Assembly: GCA_017301975.1 (NCBI GenBank) | Contig: JAFLEI010000042.1 | Location: 1-51,908 of the forward strand | DNA length: 51,908 nt | Source of the DNA: Verrucomicrobiota bacterium | Lineage (GTDB): Bacteria > Verrucomicrobiota > Verrucomicrobiia > Verrucomicrobiales > Verrucomicrobiaceae | Direction of reading: 5' to 3' | Shown: piece after piece, positions 8,044 through 16,245 of the stretch | Layout of the letters: each line of letters starts with the position of its first letter | Position numbering within the stretch: the stretch's first letter is position 1 | Notes under the pieces: generated by a model | Told to the model about the DNA's origin: nothing | What the model saw: only the letters and a program-made list of their open reading frames with translations | The model's database searches: none | Made by a program: the position numbers and the translations under genes

Positions 8044-8418
8044 TCAGTAGGAAACGCCGACGATTTCGTTGGTCATGGCATTGATCCGCTGGATGACCTC
8101 ATCCGCTTCCTCCTGCGTCACGCCCATGTCCTGCAGCGTCTCCACCAAATGGCCGGTGAAGCGTGCGAAGTGCTGCTTGGTGATGCCGCGCCCATGATGC
8201 ATGTGCGCCAGGGGGCGGCCGCTGTACTCGATGGGCCCGCCCGTGGCCATCACAAAGAATTCGTGCTGCATGGCGTGCAGCTTTTCCAGTTCGGTGTGCT
8301 TGAAAAACGGCCCGAGCTGGGGATCTGCCAGCACGCGGACATAGAAGGCGGGAATGAGGGCGGCGATCGTTTCTTCACCACCGATGCGTTCATAGAGAGA
8401 AGGGGAGTTTGTCTTCAT
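8044..8418 (-). CDS. Truncated haemoglobin, group I-like
   Basis: A 124-aa product when started at the ATG at 8418; longer upstream starts add residues with no globin similarity. SLYERIGGEETI is the classic N-terminal motif. FYVRVLADPQLGPFF gives helix B/C with the B10 Tyr region. The proximal haem histidine is in the MHHGRGITKQHF segment, and the C-terminal helix follows. It binds haem and oxygen or NO in the cytoplasm. It is first in a likely operon with DUF2490 and MFS genes. It is transcribed divergently from the AspT-like transporter. Confidence 0.92.
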   Translation of the reverse strand: MKTNSPSLYERIGGEETIAALIPAFYVRVLADPQLGPFFKHTELEKLHAMQHEFFVMATGGPIEYSGRPLAHMHHGRGITKQHFARFTGHLVETLQDMGVTQEEADEVIQRINAMTNEIVGVSY

Positions 8419-8573
8419 GCCTTCCGATAAAGCACAAAGAGAGCCGTCTTGCCGGGGCAAAGCTCGCGCGGACAAACCTCGCACAGCGTTTGCCAGCAGA
8501 CGCATGATGCGAACACAAAAATGATTCACAAAACGGATGTGCCTCTGGCACCAAACGTGCCTATGGAAGAAAC

Positions 8574-10244
8574 ATGTCTTTCCTTCAGCAACTGCATCAG
8601 GACAATCCCGTGGCCAGCGATCTGCTCATCTTCAGCATCGTCATTCTCGGCGGCATCGGCCTGGGCAATGTTCGCTTCCGGGGCGTGAAGCTCGGCACGG
8701 CGGGCGTGCTGTTCGTCGGGCTGGCGGCATCCCACTTTGGCCTGCGGCCTGAAACGGAGGTGGCGCACTTTTTGAAGGAGTTTGGATTGGTGCTCTTTGT
8801 GTTTGCGCTGGGCATGCAGATGGGGCCGGGATTCTTCGCCTCCCTGCGGCGTCAGGGGCGCATGCTGAACACCTACGCCTTTGTGCTGGTTTTGCTGGGT
8901 GCGCTGGTGGCGCTGGCAGGTGGCTGGATGTTTGGCATGCCACTTCCTGCCGTGGCGGGTTTGTTTGCCGGGGCGACCACGAATACGCCTGCGCTCGGCG
9001 CTGCGCAGCAGGCGCTGGCCTCCGCCCATGCGGACCCGGCGCTGGTCACGCTGCCCGCGCTGTCTTATGCGGCGGCTTATCCGCTGGCCATTGTGGGCAT
9101 CATTCTTTCGCTCATCGTTCTGCGCTTCTTCTTCAAGGTGGATGTGACGCAGGAGGCGGAGCTGTTCCGGCAGGAGCAGGGCGCAGGCATCGAGCCCCTG
9201 CAGCGCATGAACCTGCGCGTGGAGAATCCGAATCTCGAAGGCGTCTGCATCGACAGTGTACCCGGCATTCAGGAAACAGGTGTCGTCATCTCGCGGCATC
9301 TTGCGGTGGCTGCGGGCGGAGAGGTCACCGCCGCCACGCCGGAAACCAAGCTGCATGTGGGCGATGTGATCATGGCGGTGGGCACGCAGGCGCATCTGGA
9401 CCGCTTCCGCCTCGTCATCGGCAGCGTGAGCCCTGAAAATCTCATGAAGGCTCCCGGCCGCATCACCTACCGCCGCGTGGTGCTGACGAATAAAAAGCTG
9501 CTTGGCAAGACGGTGCGAGAGCTTGGCCTGGATCACTTTCATGGCGTTGCTGTCACTCGCGTCAGTCGTGGAGATTTGATCTTCACCGCGCTGCCGGATC
9601 TGCGCCTCCAGTTTGGCGACATGCTCCAGCTTGTGGGGGATGAGGATTCTCTGAATGCCGCCACGCAGAGGCTCGGCAATGCGGTGCAGATGCTGCAGGA
9701 GACCAAGTTTGCCGCCATCTTCGCAGGCATCCTGCTCGGAGTGCTGCTGGGGCTCTATCCCATCCGCATCGAGGGGCTGCCTGCGCCGGTGCGCCTGGGG
9801 CTGGCGGGTGGTCCGCTCATTGTCGCCATCCTGATGAGTCATCTCGGGCGTCTGGGCCCCATGGTGATGCACATGCCCATCAATGCCAATCGCGCCCTGC
9901 GGGAGCTGGGCATCATTCTTTTCCTGGCCAATGTGGGCCTGCTGTCGGGGGAGCGATTTGCAGCCACCGTTTTTTCCATGCAGGGCCTGCAATGGGTGGT
10001 GCTGGGCGTCGTCGTCACCATGCTGCCGCTGCTCATCGTGGGGTTCATTGCGCGCAAAGTTCACCGCGTGAATTTCATGACGCTGTGCGGCCTGCTTTCC
10101 GGTGGCATGACCGATCCGCCCGCGCTGGCTTTTGCCACCACCATGGCGCGCTGCGATTCCCCTGCGGTGGCCTACGCCACGGTGTATCCGCTGACCATGC
10201 TGCTGCGAATTGTCGCCGCGCAGGTGATCGCCCAGCTTGGCTGA
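8574..10244 (+). CDS. AspT/YidE-type antiporter with TrkA-C domains
   Basis: A 556-aa protein. The order is membrane half (about 5 TMs; FALGMQMGPGFFASL and GLFAGATTNTPALG are the repeat signatures), two soluble TrkA-C/RCK-C-like regions (about 205-385), and a second membrane half ending with GLLSGGMTDPPALAFATT, the mirror of the first signature. This arrangement is that of the aspartate:alanine exchanger family (AspT, YidE, YbjL). Substrate exchange of dicarboxylate or amino acid is plausible but not proven. No neighbouring aspartate decarboxylase is present. Confidence 0.9.
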   Translation: MSFLQQLHQDNPVASDLLIFSIVILGGIGLGNVRFRGVKLGTAGVLFVGLAASHFGLRPETEVAHFLKEFGLVLFVFALGMQMGPGFFASLRRQGRMLNTYAFVLVLLGALVALAGGWMFGMPLPAVAGLFAGATTNTPALGAAQQALASAHADPALVTLPALSYAAAYPLAIVGIILSLIVLRFFFKVDVTQEAELFRQEQGAGIEPLQRMNLRVENPNLEGVCIDSVPGIQETGVVISRHLAVAAGGEVTAATPETKLHVGDVIMAVGTQAHLDRFRLVIGSVSPENLMKAPGRITYRRVVLTNKKLLGKTVRELGLDHFHGVAVTRVSRGDLIFTALPDLRLQFGDMLQLVGDEDSLNAATQRLGNAVQMLQETKFAAIFAGILLGVLLGLYPIRIEGLPAPVRLGLAGGPLIVAILMSHLGRLGPMVMHMPINANRALRELGIILFLANVGLLSGERFAATVFSMQGLQWVVLGVVVTMLPLLIVGFIARKVHRVNFMTLCGLLSGGMTDPPALAFATTMARCDSPAVAYATVYPLTMLLRIVAAQVIAQLG

Positions 10245-10247
10245 CAG

Positions 10248-10259
10248 GGAAACGTTTCC
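10248..10259. promoter_or_regulatory. GGAAACGTTTCC palindrome, LacI/GalR-like operator candidate
   Basis: A perfect 12-bp palindrome with the central GAAACGTTTC typical of many LacI/GalR-family operators. It lies 50 bp before the start of the TPR gene and just after the transporter stop. No LacI-type gene lies in the window, so the link is by pattern only. Confidence 0.35.
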
Positions 10260-10309
10260 GCTGAAAACACAAGACATCCGGCGCACTTGGGTTTCCTTGG
10301 TGGACTGCC

Positions 10310-11251
10310 ATGAAGTCAACCCTCGTCGCTTTCCCTTTTGCCGTACTTTTGTCGGGCTCTGCAATCCTGCACGCTGCGGAGACGCCGCCTGCCGACCCCA
10401 AGCTTCCAGAAAACCTGCCCGCTGAGCTCAAGAAGCAGGCGGAGCAGTTTAAGAAGCAGCAGGCTGAGGTGCGGGACTACATGCAGGCAGGGAAATATGT
10501 GGAGGCGGAGAAGGTGCTGCGCTCCCTGATCGAGAGTTTTAAAAGCTACTTTGGGCCTGGCAACGCGTTGCTCCCGGAATGCCAGGGGGCGCTGGGCACC
10601 TGCCTGCGCGCGCAGGGCAGGCTGGCGGAGGCGGAGCCGGAATTTCGCGCCTCATGGGAGGGGCATGTGAAGTACTCTGGCGCTGAAAAGCCGGAGACGC
10701 TGCGCATGCACAACGCGCTGGCGGAAACCCTGCACCAGCAGCAGAAATACGCGGAGGCGGAAAAGGAGACCCGCGCCGTGGTGGAGGAATCGAAAAAGGT
10801 CTATGGCGCGGAGCATCCCTCCACCTTGCTGAACCGCACCAATCTCGCTGTGGTGCTCGGCGATGAGGGGAAGTATCCCGAGGCGGAAAAGGAGCTCCGC
10901 GAGATTCTCAAGATCGACGAGCGCGTGCTGGGCATCGACAAGCAGCCGACCCTCATGGCCCGTGGCGCGCTGGCGATGACTCTGCGCGCCGAGGGAAAGC
11001 TGGCGGAGGCCGAGCAGGAATTCCGCAAGGTGCTGCTCTTCATGGACGTCAATCCCGGCGAGGACCATCCGGACACGCTGACCTTCCGCTATCAGTTCGC
11101 CCTCTGCCTGACGATGGAGAAGAAATTCGCCGAGGCGAAAAAGGAGGCCGAGCAGGGCCTCGCGGCGGCGAAGAACAAACTCGGCGAGGACAATCCCATC
11201 ACGAAAGATCTGCAGCAGCTCGTCACGAACATGCAGAACCCTGCCAAGTGA
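10310..11251 (+). CDS. Secreted tetratricopeptide-repeat protein
   Basis: A 313-aa protein with signal peptide (cleavage near LHA). From about residue 58 onwards it consists of degenerate 42-residue TPR_10/TPR_12-type repeats with recurrent motifs such as EAEKELREILKIDERVLG, HPSTLLNRTNLAVVLGDEGK and HPDTLTFRYQFALCL. These are kinesin-light-chain-like TPRs that mediate protein-protein binding. A likely periplasmic scaffold; the partner is unknown. It lies upstream of the BlaI/M56 pair but is separated from it by 135 bp with its own regulatory palindromes. Confidence 0.85.
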   Translation: MKSTLVAFPFAVLLSGSAILHAAETPPADPKLPENLPAELKKQAEQFKKQQAEVRDYMQAGKYVEAEKVLRSLIESFKSYFGPGNALLPECQGALGTCLRAQGRLAEAEPEFRASWEGHVKYSGAEKPETLRMHNALAETLHQQQKYAEAEKETRAVVEESKKVYGAEHPSTLLNRTNLAVVLGDEGKYPEAEKELREILKIDERVLGIDKQPTLMARGALAMTLRAEGKLAEAEQEFRKVLLFMDVNPGEDHPDTLTFRYQFALCLTMEKKFAEAKKEAEQGLAAAKNKLGEDNPITKDLQQLVTNMQNPAK

Positions 11252-11324
11252 GCGGCTTCAAGCGTGCAGCAGCAACCCGGAAGAGTTACCGCTGAAGTAG
11301 GCGGCAATGAACGAGGAAAACACA

Positions 11325-11387
11325 TGTGCTAAATAATTAGCACATTAGGCTTGCGTTGATCCGGCTTGACGTGCTAATATTTTAGCA
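11325..11387 (+). promoter_or_regulatory. BlaI-type operator pair and promoter, overlapping the start codon
   Basis: Two similar palindromes: TGTGCTAAATAATTAGCACA at 11325-11344 and TGCTAATATTTTAGCA at 11372-11387, both built on TGCTAA-N4-TTAGCA. The second includes the A of the blaI ATG. A plausible promoter is TTGCGT (11351-11356), 18 bp, TAATAT (11375-11380), which would place the transcript start at about 11387, the start codon itself. No Shine-Dalgarno sequence precedes the ATG. Autorepression by the BlaI-family product is the obvious reading. Confidence 0.75.
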
Positions 11388-11764
11388 TGTCAGAAAAAGC
11401 CAGCCAGCTAAGCCGTCGCGAGCGTCAGATCATGGACATCATCTACGCGAAGGGGGAGGCCACCGCGTCGGAGGTCGCGGGTGCCATGACGGACGCTCCG
11501 AGCTACTCCGCCGTGCGCGCCTTGCTGCGCATCCTGGAGGAGAAGGGGATGCTCAAACACCGCGAAGATGGCAAGCGCTACATCTTCCTGCCCACGGAGC
11601 CCGTGCAGAAAGCCAGCCGTTCCGCGCTCAAGAACCTCGTGAACACGTTCTTCGAAGGCTCGCTCGTGAATGCCGTCGCCGCGCTGGTGGACGGGAAGGA
11701 AAAGATTTCCCCCGAGGAGATCCAACGCCTCGAGTCCATCATCAAACAGGCCAAGAACCGCTAA
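11387..11764 (+). CDS. blaI: BlaI/MecI/CopY-family transcriptional repressor
   Basis: A 125-aa protein, the usual length for the family. The winged-helix N-terminal domain contains LSRRERQIMDIIYAKGEATASEVAGAM, SYSAVRALLRILEEKGMLKHREDGKRYIF, typical of BlaI. The C-terminal helices provide dimerisation. In the family, repression is relieved when an M56 sensor protease is activated. Here the M56 gene starts 13 bp downstream, and palindromes of matching type lie at the promoter. The signal need not be a beta-lactam: no beta-lactamase gene is present in the window. Confidence 0.92.
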   Translation: MSEKASQLSRRERQIMDIIYAKGEATASEVAGAMTDAPSYSAVRALLRILEEKGMLKHREDGKRYIFLPTEPVQKASRSALKNLVNTFFEGSLVNAVAALVDGKEKISPEEIQRLESIIKQAKNR

Positions 11765-11776
11765 CCCAACCGACCC

Positions 11777-13657
11777 ATGAATCCATTGCTGTACCATGTC
11801 CTCGACTTGCTGGCAAAGAGCTCCGGCATTGTCCTCCTCGCCTTCGCCATGCAGAGCCTCTGGCGCTCCGCTTCTGCTGCGCAACGCTGCGCGGTGTGGC
11901 TGGCGGCTTTCCTTGTGCTGCTTCTGCTGCCCTTCACGCTGCTATGGCAGCCGCACTGGTCCATCGCTCTTGGGCAGTCGACGCCGACCGTGCCTCTGCC
12001 CGAAGTCAGCGGTGAGATCACGCTGTCAGCTTCAAACCTCACGGTGCAGGCAGCACAGCCGGATGCTCAAAACGGGCTGCCCGTCTGGAGCACAGCGCAG
12101 TGGCTCGCACTGGTGTGGCTCACCGGCTTGGTCTGCCTTCTTGCCCATCGGCTGCTCGGCAGCGTGCAGTTGCGCCGCTTGAAAGCCCATAGCCATCCTG
12201 TGCAGGACGAGCGCGCACTCGCCTGCGCCGCACGCGTGGCCGCTGCGCTGGGAGTGAGGCGCAGGGTGGCTCTGCACGTGTCCTCCCGTGTCGCCGTTCC
12301 GCTGACCTGGGGCTTCATCAAACCAATGCTGCTGCTGCCGTCCGATGCCTTGGAATGGGACGCTGAACGCCTGGAGGCCGCGCTGCGGCATGAGATGGGG
12401 CACATCCGGCACTACGATGCGCTCAGTCGCTTGATCACCTCTCTCATCACGGCGGCTTACTGGCCGCATGTTCTCGTCTGGCTTGCGGCAAAATCATGGC
12501 GCACTGCCCAGGAGCAGGCGGCGGACGATCTCGTCATGAGCGGAGGTGCCGTGGCGGAAAACTATGCGCTGCAACTGCTTGATTCCGCACGCAGCGTGCA
12601 GGCCGCCGGCGGGTTGCGCGCTCCCGTCATGGCCATGGCCCAGCCTTCGACTTTGGAGACGCGTCTCTCCGCGATCATGGACGGCTCACGCGATCGCAGC
12701 TCCTACAGCATGCGCGGTGCACTCGCCGGCTTTGCCTTTGCCACGGCCACGCTCGCACTCTGTGCCACAGCGCAGTTGCGTGGAGCTGATGAAAAGCCCG
12801 AACAGTCTTCGGCTCACGGCAGCCCGCTCGTCGCCAAAGCCGCAGCGATCATCCTCCCGACGGTGCAGTTTCGAGAGGCCACCCTGCCTGAGGCCCTCGA
12901 ATTCCTGAAGACGAAATCCGTCGATCTGGATCCAGAGCATAAAGGCCTGAACCTCGTCCTCCCAGAGCCTGATCGTGACAAAGGTGTTTTGATCACTCTC
13001 GATCTGACAGATGTGCCATTCAGCGAAGCTTTGAAATATGTGGCCAGCCTCAGCAAACGGGTGGTGCGCTATGAAGCTGCGGCCATCTTGATCGCCCCCA
13101 TGTCGTCGAAGGGCGAAATGGTGACACGCAGCTACAAACTGCCCGCAGGTGCTGGCGCAAAGATCGGCGATGCCAGGGAGTGGCTTGTTGCTCAGGGCGT
13201 GGTGCTTGAGCACGGAGCCTCTGCTGCGGTTGTGGGTGACGGCGCTCAGCTCGTGGTCAGAAACACTCAAGTGCAGCAGGAACTGGTGGATGCCATTGTT
13301 AGCCGGATTGCTGACGGGGACGTGGTGGCGCCCAGCGCTGCTGAACTCCCGGCCAGGCCGCTTTCCTTTTTGGAGAAAAAGGCCACGGCCATCATCCTCC
13401 CGACGGTGCAGTTTCGAGAGGCCACCGTGGTGGAGGCGGTCGAATTTCTGCGGGTGAAAGCGAAGGATTTGGATCCGGACAAAAATGGTGTGAACATCCT
13501 GGTCAGAGCCGACGAAACACCGCAGAATGCCCTGATCACGCTGGATCTCAAGGACGTGCCGCTGATCGAAGCGCTCCGTTACACGGCCGAACTGGCGGGC
13601 ATGACTCTGGTGGCAGAGCCATACGCCTTCACCCTCAGGGCGAAGGCCGCCAAGTAA
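11777..13657 (+). CDS. BlaR1-like M56 membrane peptidase with duplicated STN-like C-terminal domain
   Basis: A 626-aa protein. N-terminal membrane segments lie at about residues 10-25, 38-56 and 100-120. The zinc peptidase motif HEMGH is at residues 205-209 in RHEMGHIRHYDAL, followed by QEQAADDLV with the third ligand. Another hydrophobic segment comes near residue 320. The outside part carries two copies of a domain beginning ILPTVQFREAT (about 356-440 and 537-625), with ITLDLTDVPFSEALKYVA and ITLDLKDVPLIEALRYTA as matching ends. This resembles the STN/secretin-N fold common in verrucomicrobial proteins. A penicillin-binding sensor domain is absent. Transcribed with blaI. Confidence 0.88.
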   Translation: MNPLLYHVLDLLAKSSGIVLLAFAMQSLWRSASAAQRCAVWLAAFLVLLLLPFTLLWQPHWSIALGQSTPTVPLPEVSGEITLSASNLTVQAAQPDAQNGLPVWSTAQWLALVWLTGLVCLLAHRLLGSVQLRRLKAHSHPVQDERALACAARVAAALGVRRRVALHVSSRVAVPLTWGFIKPMLLLPSDALEWDAERLEAALRHEMGHIRHYDALSRLITSLITAAYWPHVLVWLAAKSWRTAQEQAADDLVMSGGAVAENYALQLLDSARSVQAAGGLRAPVMAMAQPSTLETRLSAIMDGSRDRSSYSMRGALAGFAFATATLALCATAQLRGADEKPEQSSAHGSPLVAKAAAIILPTVQFREATLPEALEFLKTKSVDLDPEHKGLNLVLPEPDRDKGVLITLDLTDVPFSEALKYVASLSKRVVRYEAAAILIAPMSSKGEMVTRSYKLPAGAGAKIGDAREWLVAQGVVLEHGASAAVVGDGAQLVVRNTQVQQELVDAIVSRIADGDVVAPSAAELPARPLSFLEKKATAIILPTVQFREATVVEAVEFLRVKAKDLDPDKNGVNILVRADETPQNALITLDLKDVPLIEALRYTAELAGMTLVAEPYAFTLRAKAAK

Positions 13658-13668
13658 GGAAGAATGTG

Positions 13669-13697
13669 GATGCGGCCTGCACCAGGCGGGCCGCATC
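13669..13697. terminator. Hairpin between convergent M56 and surE genes
   Basis: GATGCGGCC (13669-13677) pairs with GGCCGCATC (13689-13697). There is no U-tract on either side, and the right arm overlaps the surE stop codon. Probably a bidirectional terminator or transcript end stabiliser. Confidence 0.5.
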
Positions 13698-14385
13698 AAA
13701 CATGCAGGAGCGACACCGAGACATTGCCGCTGAAGCACGCCTCCACGTCCGATCCCTCATCACGCGGGCGCGAGGCGTAGGAGGCGCTGTAGATGTAGCC
13801 CTGCTCTTCTTTGCGATAGCTCACATTCAAGGGCGAACGTGCCGGATGGCAGCGGACGCGGGGTGGGAGCACGCTCTTGTCCACAGGCAGGTGGGGAAGA
13901 TTGATGTTCCAGAAGGTGCCGTGCGGCTGCTCTTGCCCATGCGTTTCCTGGATGATCTCCGCCATCCATGCGGCGGTGCGCTGCCAGTCCAGCGCCAGCT
14001 CTCGGATCATGTAGTGAGACAGCGCCATGGAGCGGATGCCGTGGTAGGCGGCTTCGCGGGCCGCCGCCACCGTGCCGGAGATGACGATGTCCTGCCCCAT
14101 GTTGCCTCCGGCATTGACGCCGGAGAGCACGAGGTCGGGCTTTAAATCCAGCGCAAACAGGGCCAGCCGTACGCAGTCTGCCGGGGTGCCGTGCACGGCA
14201 TGGCGATGCTCTTCCACGGTGTCCACCTGAAGAATCTGATGCGTGGTGACGCGGTGTCCGCACTGGCTCTGCTCCATGGCTGGAGCCACGGTGGTGAACT
14301 GCCAGCCGAGCTGTTTCACCGCATTTTCCAAAGCCTGCAAGCCCGGTGCCGCAATGCCGTCGTCGTTCGTGAGGAGGACGTGCAT
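13696..14385 (-). CDS. surE: 5'/3'-nucleotidase SurE
   Basis: A 229-aa protein of normal length. The start MHVLLTNDDGIAAPG holds the Asp-Asp metal ligands. VHGTPADCVRLAL and LVLSGVNAGGNMGQD, then ISGTVAAAREAA complete the conserved SurE active site (Ser and Asn metal ligands). It dephosphorylates nucleoside monophosphates. It starts 4 bp after the enoyl reductase stop, so the two genes form an operon. Confidence 0.95.
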   Translation of the reverse strand: MHVLLTNDDGIAAPGLQALENAVKQLGWQFTTVAPAMEQSQCGHRVTTHQILQVDTVEEHRHAVHGTPADCVRLALFALDLKPDLVLSGVNAGGNMGQDIVISGTVAAAREAAYHGIRSMALSHYMIRELALDWQRTAAWMAEIIQETHGQEQPHGTFWNINLPHLPVDKSVLPPRVRCHPARSPLNVSYRKEEQGYIYSASYASRPRDEGSDVEACFSGNVSVSLLHV

Positions 14386-14389
14386 GGGG

Positions 14390-15376
14390 TTACGCGAGGT
14401 CGAGAATCACCTTGCCGCCGCGTGAGCCTTCCTGCGCGCGCTTGATCGCACGGTTGAACTCGGCCAGCGGCACGATTTCGTCGATCGCGGTGACGAGTTC
14501 GCCGGATTGAATCAGCGCGGTAAGCGGATCGAGCACTTCGTAAAGCTCAGGCGTGCTGGCCTTCTCAAACCATTTCGTGATCCACAGCCCATGAAGCTGG
14601 AGGTTTTTGAAGATGAGGAATTTGTTCGGCACCTTCATGCTGCGGCGGCTCATGGCCCCGTAGGTGACCAGGATGCCCTCCTGGCTGAGCAGGTCCATCA
14701 TGTGGATGGCGCTGTCTCCCCCCACGGCATTGGTGGCCAGCATCACGGGCTCATCGCCAATGAGTGATTTGGCTTCAGCGACCCCTTCGTCGGTGTCGAG
14801 CATGACCAGGTCAGCCCCCAGCGTTTTCAATTCATCAAACAACTCCACGCGACGCACGAAATTGATCGTGCGAAAACCGAAGTGCTTGGCGAGCTGGATG
14901 AAGGCACGGCCCACGCCGGAGTTGGCCGCATTTTGCGCCACCCAGGCGCCCTTTGGCAGATCGGTGTAGTGCTTCAGCAGCGCCCAGGCGGTGGAGGGAT
15001 TGATGCGCAGCATGCTCGCCTGCACCTGATCAATCTGCGGCGGGAGTTTGGCGAAGTGATGCTCCGGCGCGGTGAGGTGCTGCGTCCAGCAGCCGACCCC
15101 CACGAGCGGAATGACCACGTCTCCTTCGGCCAGAGACGTCACGGCGCTGCCCACGGCCTCCACCTCGCCACAGCCCTCATGCCCCGGAATGCACGGCGGA
15201 TGCGCCGGGCGGCCATAGGTGCCCTCGATGAAATTCAGGTCCGCCGGATTCACCGGCGCATACCTCATGCGCACCCGCACCTCATGCCCCTCCGGCGGTG
15301 TGAGTTCACGTTCCTGAAGCTGCAAAACTTCAGCAGGATTTCCGGTGCGGTCGAATTGAAGGAATTGGGACTTCAT
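14390..15376 (-). CDS. MECR/ETR-type zinc-free MDR oxidoreductase (2-enoyl thioester reductase-like)
   Basis: A 328-aa medium-chain dehydrogenase/reductase. VNPADLNFIEGTYGRP contains the tyrosine used as proton donor in MECR enzymes. IPGHEGCGEVEAVG, AMLRINPSTAW-like LRINPSTAWALL and VAQNAANSGVGRAFIQLAK (the nucleotide-binding turn) closely follow MECR rather than alcohol dehydrogenases; no catalytic zinc cysteines are seen. The expected reaction is NADPH-dependent reduction of trans-2-enoyl thioesters. Upstream of surE in one operon. Confidence 0.82.
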   Translation of the reverse strand: MKSQFLQFDRTGNPAEVLQLQERELTPPEGHEVRVRMRYAPVNPADLNFIEGTYGRPAHPPCIPGHEGCGEVEAVGSAVTSLAEGDVVIPLVGVGCWTQHLTAPEHHFAKLPPQIDQVQASMLRINPSTAWALLKHYTDLPKGAWVAQNAANSGVGRAFIQLAKHFGFRTINFVRRVELFDELKTLGADLVMLDTDEGVAEAKSLIGDEPVMLATNAVGGDSAIHMMDLLSQEGILVTYGAMSRRSMKVPNKFLIFKNLQLHGLWITKWFEKASTPELYEVLDPLTALIQSGELVTAIDEIVPLAEFNRAIKRAQEGSRGGKVILDLA

Positions 15377-15549
15377 GAAAAAAGAGGGTTACGTTCGTAA
15401 AGGGCAGGGAAGATCGAGTTTCCGCATTGTGGGAAGGAGTGGCGGAATGGCAAACGCGTGATCGAAGAAGCACGTAACCCAGGATCACGGGTCTCTGGCA
15501 TTCTCATTCGCAAGCTTTACGATGGCAGCAATATCGCCTATTCTTTCTG

Positions 15550-15843
15550 ATGAATACATTGGAAACCGATGTCGAAATCAGCGCCGATGGCAGCCTGAAG
15601 CTGCTTTCGCCACTGCCCGATTGGTGGAAGCCTGGCCGCATGCACCTGCTGCTTTCAGTTCCCAATGGAGTGAATTCAAAGCCGAGGCGAATGGCGCCGA
15701 CCGCCACGCCGGAAATGCTGGCGAAACGTGCGGAGGCTCTGGAAGGACTGCGTGCCATGGGAGGATTGAAAGACGTCATTCCGGATCCAGCAGCCTGGCA
15801 GCGTGAAGCCCGGGAGGAGGTCATCCTTCCTGATCAGAAGTGA
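15550..15843 (+). CDS. Putative antitoxin partner of PIN toxin
   Basis: A 97-aa product located directly before and overlapping or abutting a PIN-domain gene. The N-terminal third (VEISADGSLKLLSPLPDWWKPG) resembles the short beta strands of an AbrB/SpoVT or DUF-type antitoxin. The C-terminal half is charged and helical (AKRAEALEGLRAMGG), as expected of a toxin-binding tail. I do not recognise the family precisely; the call rests mainly on position and size. Confidence 0.65.
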   Translation: MNTLETDVEISADGSLKLLSPLPDWWKPGRMHLLLSVPNGVNSKPRRMAPTATPEMLAKRAEALEGLRAMGGLKDVIPDPAAWQREAREEVILPDQK

Positions 15844-15848
15844 TTCAT

Positions 15849-16232
15849 ATGATTTGCGACAGCAATATCGTCATCTATGCCGCCGAGCCTGGAGACACTC
15901 TTTGTCTGCCTTACGTGCAGAAAGCGGATGCCATGATCGCGAGTGTGACACGAATCGAAGTGCTTGGGTTTCCGAAGTTTGGAGAGCTCTCGTCGCAGCG
16001 ACAAGTTCTGCTCCATGACCTTCTGGCGTCCACAACTGAACTGGCGTTGGATGAAGAAATCATCAAGCAGACGATCCAGTTGCGTCAGCAGAAAAAGATG
16101 AAATCAGGGGATGCCATCATCGCCGCCACAGCGCTGGAGTATGGTGTGCCGCTCGTCACCCGAAACGAAGGTGATTTCAAAGGCATTGAAGGTCTTGAAA
16201 TCATCAATCCGTTCGCATCGGGTGGGCGGTAG
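15849..16232 (+). CDS. PIN-domain ribonuclease (VapC-like toxin)
   Basis: A 127-aa product from the ATG at 15849; a GTG at 15840 overlapping the antitoxin stop (GTGA) is an alternative. The PIN acids are all present: ICDSNIVIY (Asp near residue 4), TRIEVLG (Glu), SGDAIIAATALEYG (Asp) and TRNEGDF (C-terminal Asp). PIN toxins are Mg-dependent RNases usually acting on tRNA or rRNA. The pair sits between MDR/surE and the beta-helix gene and is probably a horizontally acquired cassette. Confidence 0.85.
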   Translation: MICDSNIVIYAAEPGDTLCLPYVQKADAMIASVTRIEVLGFPKFGELSSQRQVLLHDLLASTTELALDEEIIKQTIQLRQQKKMKSGDAIIAATALEYGVPLVTRNEGDFKGIEGLEIINPFASGGR

Positions 16233-16245
16233 TAGTTTCAGACTA

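Noticed and set aside
8526..10364. A 612-residue minus-strand frame opposite the AspT-like gene
   Set aside because: His/Gln/Arg-rich translation with no motif; the plus strand encodes a clear transporter.
15431..15510. tRNA-Leu-like string (GGCGGAATGGCAAACGCG)
   Set aside because: It recalls a D-arm, but there is no matching acceptor stem, anticodon arm or T-loop; at most a remnant.
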